64,000 nucleotides of DNA from Rhizosphaericola sp047606825 (GTDB lineage: Bacteria > Bacteroidota > Bacteroidia > Chitinophagales > Chitinophagaceae), in assembly GCA_047606825.1 (NCBI GenBank), contig JASGDY010000092.1:69827-133826 (forward strand). The letters are read 5' to 3'. Within the stretch, counting starts at the first letter, position 1. Every line of letters starts with the position of its first letter. Below, piece by piece: positions 62,032 through 64,000 of the stretch. A program made the translations under genes and the position numbers. The notes beneath the pieces are model-generated. The model was given only the letters and a program-made list of their open reading frames with translations, was not told the origin of the DNA and searched no databases.

Positions 62032-62880
62032 TCATAATTCAATTCCATATTGTCTGAACTTCTCTTTCCAAAAAGGAAGATAGTTGTCCCAGTCATGGCA
62101 TCCGAAAGGCAATTGTCCTTTTGTCAACTTAAAGGCCAGTTCGGGTTGGAATTCTATGGAAAAATGAACGGCAGTCTTATAATGGGGGATTTTCAATACC
62201 GTTTCCTTTCTGTTGACTTCCAGGGACCAGAACACGTCTTCATTGTAGAAATGGTGACGCGATTTTCCAAGGTACGACGCAACCATTTCCGGCATCTGCT
62301 CAAGAACATGCAGAAAGCTAGCCGTTTTTCTCAAGGAAAAACCGCCGTTGCCTACTTTGTTGTAAAACTGCTCGTCTAAAGGTAGGCAAGTGTCTGGATG
62401 GACTATGTTATTTTTATATATGGATTTCCATTTAACATTTCTGCGCGCCTGCGAAAATATATTGGATCGCATGTGTGTTGTCAACCACGGTGCTCCAATG
62501 TAATCAAAACCCTGGCGACACCAATACGTCAAGTCGTCCCTAAATACGAAAGCATCCAACTGGTAGACAAGGATATACGCATATTGAGCGAATCTCTGAT
62601 AAAATGCCTTGCTAAGCATCAAGGCGTTATAACCATGCACATCCTGGAAATAATGGTTGTCAAATGTTTCATGGTATGTACCCGTTGCCGGAGAAATATT
62701 TTTGTAAGCCGAAATATCCAAAGAACGGGGGCCCACGAAAACAATCGGATAGGCATACAGCACCTTGAAACACTGTCTCAGGGAAAGCTGTTCGTAATAG
62801 TCCAGTTCGTAATAGGCCTTATACACAGGTATGACAACCGCTACGGAAGGAGGGCCGGAGACTTGTTTAAAGAAATTCAT
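62032..62880 (-). CDS. DUF5672 family protein, probable glycosyltransferase
   Basis: Protein of 282 residues recognised as DUF5672: VAVVIPVYKAYYELDYYEQL at the start, then a DxD-like core in LVYQLDAFVFRDDLTYWCRQ and the hallmark FDYIGAPW and KVGNGGFSLRK segments, ending FGCHDWDNYLPFWKEKF. Such proteins resemble GT-A glycosyltransferases. It overlaps the next upstream gene by 14 nt, so the three genes form an operon. Confidence 0.87.
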   Translation of the reverse strand: MNFFKQVSGPPSVAVVIPVYKAYYELDYYEQLSLRQCFKVLYAYPIVFVGPRSLDISAYKNISPATGTYHETFDNHYFQDVHGYNALMLSKAFYQRFAQYAYILVYQLDAFVFRDDLTYWCRQGFDYIGAPWLTTHMRSNIFSQARRNVKWKSIYKNNIVHPDTCLPLDEQFYNKVGNGGFSLRKTASFLHVLEQMPEMVASYLGKSRHHFYNEDVFWSLEVNRKETVLKIPHYKTAVHFSIEFQPELAFKLTKGQLPFGCHDWDNYLPFWKEKFRQYGIEL

Positions 62881-63772
62881 ATCGCTCTTTGACTATTTTT
62901 TCAAACTGCGGTTGGAAACAAAAATCGTATCCTTTGTCGCCATACACCGTTACATTGGGACATTCGAAATGGACTTCCAGCATCCTGTTGACTTTCAGGC
63001 CCTCAGCGATGGAGAACGGAAACGACTGGTTCCCAATAAAAAGACGGGAACCATTTATGATGGACGCCAATTCCAAAAAATCTTTGATAGGCCGATATTG
63101 CAGGTCGGGAATCGCTGTCCTCATTTGGCCAAACTCATTTTCCAGTCCCACAAACTGCACGTTGGGGTATCTGCTCAGAAAGCTATAATCTATTTCGGGA
63201 CTATGGTAACGCAGGCTACGGGCAACTACTATGGCATCGCTGGCGCCATTGTCCTTAGGTGCGGTCAACCAGTTCTTGTTGAGGTCATAATTAACGCCGA
63301 ACGCCTGAAAATACCAACGGGCAATATTGCCCCTGTCCAACAACAAAGGATAATCCCTAATCAGGTCAAGGTTGACATCCACGGCGTCTGTGGCAGCATC
63401 GCCGATGGAGACATTACGGATAAAGTCCTGGTACGCCAATAATGGCACCAGCATTTTCGCCGTTTTTTCATCGAGCGTGACGTTACCCATGGGATGGTCG
63501 ATAAAACTTGCGTAACCTGCCGGTCTGTTGGTCTTTAGAAGCAGGTCTGCCTTTTGCGCTTTGGCAATAGCCAAAACACAAGGCAGGGAGTAAATGATGT
63601 CTCCACTATTCCCACTGTGCAAAAACGTCAATATCCGGTCTTCCGGAAAATCCAGGTCGGGCGTCTGCGTACGATGTAGGTGTTTTACAAAGTAGTCGAC
63701 CAACTTTTGGTACTTTTTCCCGTCTTTCCCAATTTTTTTTTTCTTGTTGCTAAACAGACTTTCCAGTTTCAT
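62867..63772 (-). CDS. glycan-cluster protein, GT9-like
   Basis: Protein of 301 residues from ATG at 63772 (MKLESLFSNKKKKI). A basic, hydrophilic N-terminus is followed by LTFLHSGNSGDIIYSLPCVL, which resembles the GDI.YSLP start of GT9-like autotransporter heptosyltransferases, and later by SRLFIGNQSFPFSIAEGLKV, like the C-terminal sugar-nucleotide loop. A GT-B glycosyltransferase is likely; the sugar is unknown. First gene of the run (63772-60908). Confidence 0.72.
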   Translation of the reverse strand: MKLESLFSNKKKKIGKDGKKYQKLVDYFVKHLHRTQTPDLDFPEDRILTFLHSGNSGDIIYSLPCVLAIAKAQKADLLLKTNRPAGYASFIDHPMGNVTLDEKTAKMLVPLLAYQDFIRNVSIGDAATDAVDVNLDLIRDYPLLLDRGNIARWYFQAFGVNYDLNKNWLTAPKDNGASDAIVVARSLRYHSPEIDYSFLSRYPNVQFVGLENEFGQMRTAIPDLQYRPIKDFLELASIINGSRLFIGNQSFPFSIAEGLKVNRMLEVHFECPNVTVYGDKGYDFCFQPQFEKIVKERYEFL

Positions 63773-63797
63773 GATGTACAAATAAGGATATTAGTAA

Positions 63798-64000
63798 CTA
63801 TAGAATGACAATAAGATCAAGCTGTCCGTTTCTTTTCAGCATCAACAGAAGGATGGAATATTCCAACATTTTTCGGCTTTTAGTATAGCACTTGGTCTTG
63901 CGCCTCATCCTTGCCAAGAAATGCCTGAACAGGCTGTTGTAGCCTTCCACCGTGAAGGTCTCCGCCTTGGACTGTTTGTGCTTCCCTTTAGGGATAACCC
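63798..64000 (-). CDS. IS1-family transposase, C-terminal part (cut by window end)
   Basis: The last 67 residues of a second IS1-family transposase, reading IPKGKHKQSKAETFTVEGYN, then SLFRHFLARMRRKTKCYTKS and ending QLDLIVIL (TAG at 63798-63800). It holds the third acidic residue of the DDE triad (Glu in TVEGYN). It is related to but clearly different from the transposase at 34666-35351. The rest lies past base 64000. Confidence 0.88.
   Translation of the reverse strand, partial: VIPKGKHKQSKAETFTVEGYNSLFRHFLARMRRKTKCYTKSRKMLEYSILLLMLKRNGQLDLIVIL

Overview
The window looks like chromosomal DNA from a member of the Bacteroidota, most likely the Chitinophagaceae/Sphingobacteriia side. The signs are TonB-dependent receptors with an N-terminal carboxypeptidase-like domain, a GLPGLI-family protein, a LytS/LytTR two-component pair, DUF6702 and DUF1543 proteins, genes that mostly lack Shine-Dalgarno sequences, and a textbook Bacteroidota promoter (TTTG-N19-TAnnTTTG) in front of the only tRNA gene, tRNA-Glu(UUC). 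The assignment is from family recognition; no database search was run.

Layout. 1-13.8 kb is mostly housekeeping and envelope genes: ribH end, EVE protein, subtilase, gatC with an ABC ATPase, TrmN6, a LolD-like ATPase, cobalamin adenosyltransferase, M1 peptidase with a HupE-like protein, a PIN toxin with a frameshifted antitoxin, heme A synthase, RNase HII and a polysaccharide deacetylase. 13.8-16.1 kb is a scar region: an IS200-like/RAYT transposase between inverted palindromic repeats, then a broken acyltransferase. 16.2-20.1 kb holds an outer-membrane receptor and its GLPGLI partner. 21-24 kb has three GT9 glycosyltransferases. 27.4-34.5 kb has a LytS/LytTR pair divergent from a TolC-MacA-MacB export system with ATPase and permease on separate genes.

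34.5-37.4 kb is rearranged: an intact IS1-family element with 8-bp target duplication, a DUF4143 ATPase between two copies of a repeat module, and an orphan 3' end of a second MacB-type permease. 37.6-47.1 kb has a second TonB receptor, grpE-dnaJ, an MntA/HepT pair, and a ferredoxin reductase, ferredoxin and deformylase run. 47.2-47.65 kb is a MITE-like element with an 11-bp target duplication.

49.5-55.6 kb is a glycerol utilisation locus: an unrecognised outer-membrane protein, glpF, glpK, glpD and a divergent DeoR/GlpR regulator, followed by gap. The last part has a sodium:solute symporter, cardiolipin synthase, a three-gene glycan cluster (GT4, DUF5672, GT9-like) and the start of another IS1-family transposase cut by the window end.

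The main structure not explained by genes is in the spacers: several palindromic repeat families, and an A-rich 27-nt element found three times without a mismatch, always at a gene boundary and with a fixed polarity, with looser relatives at many other boundaries.
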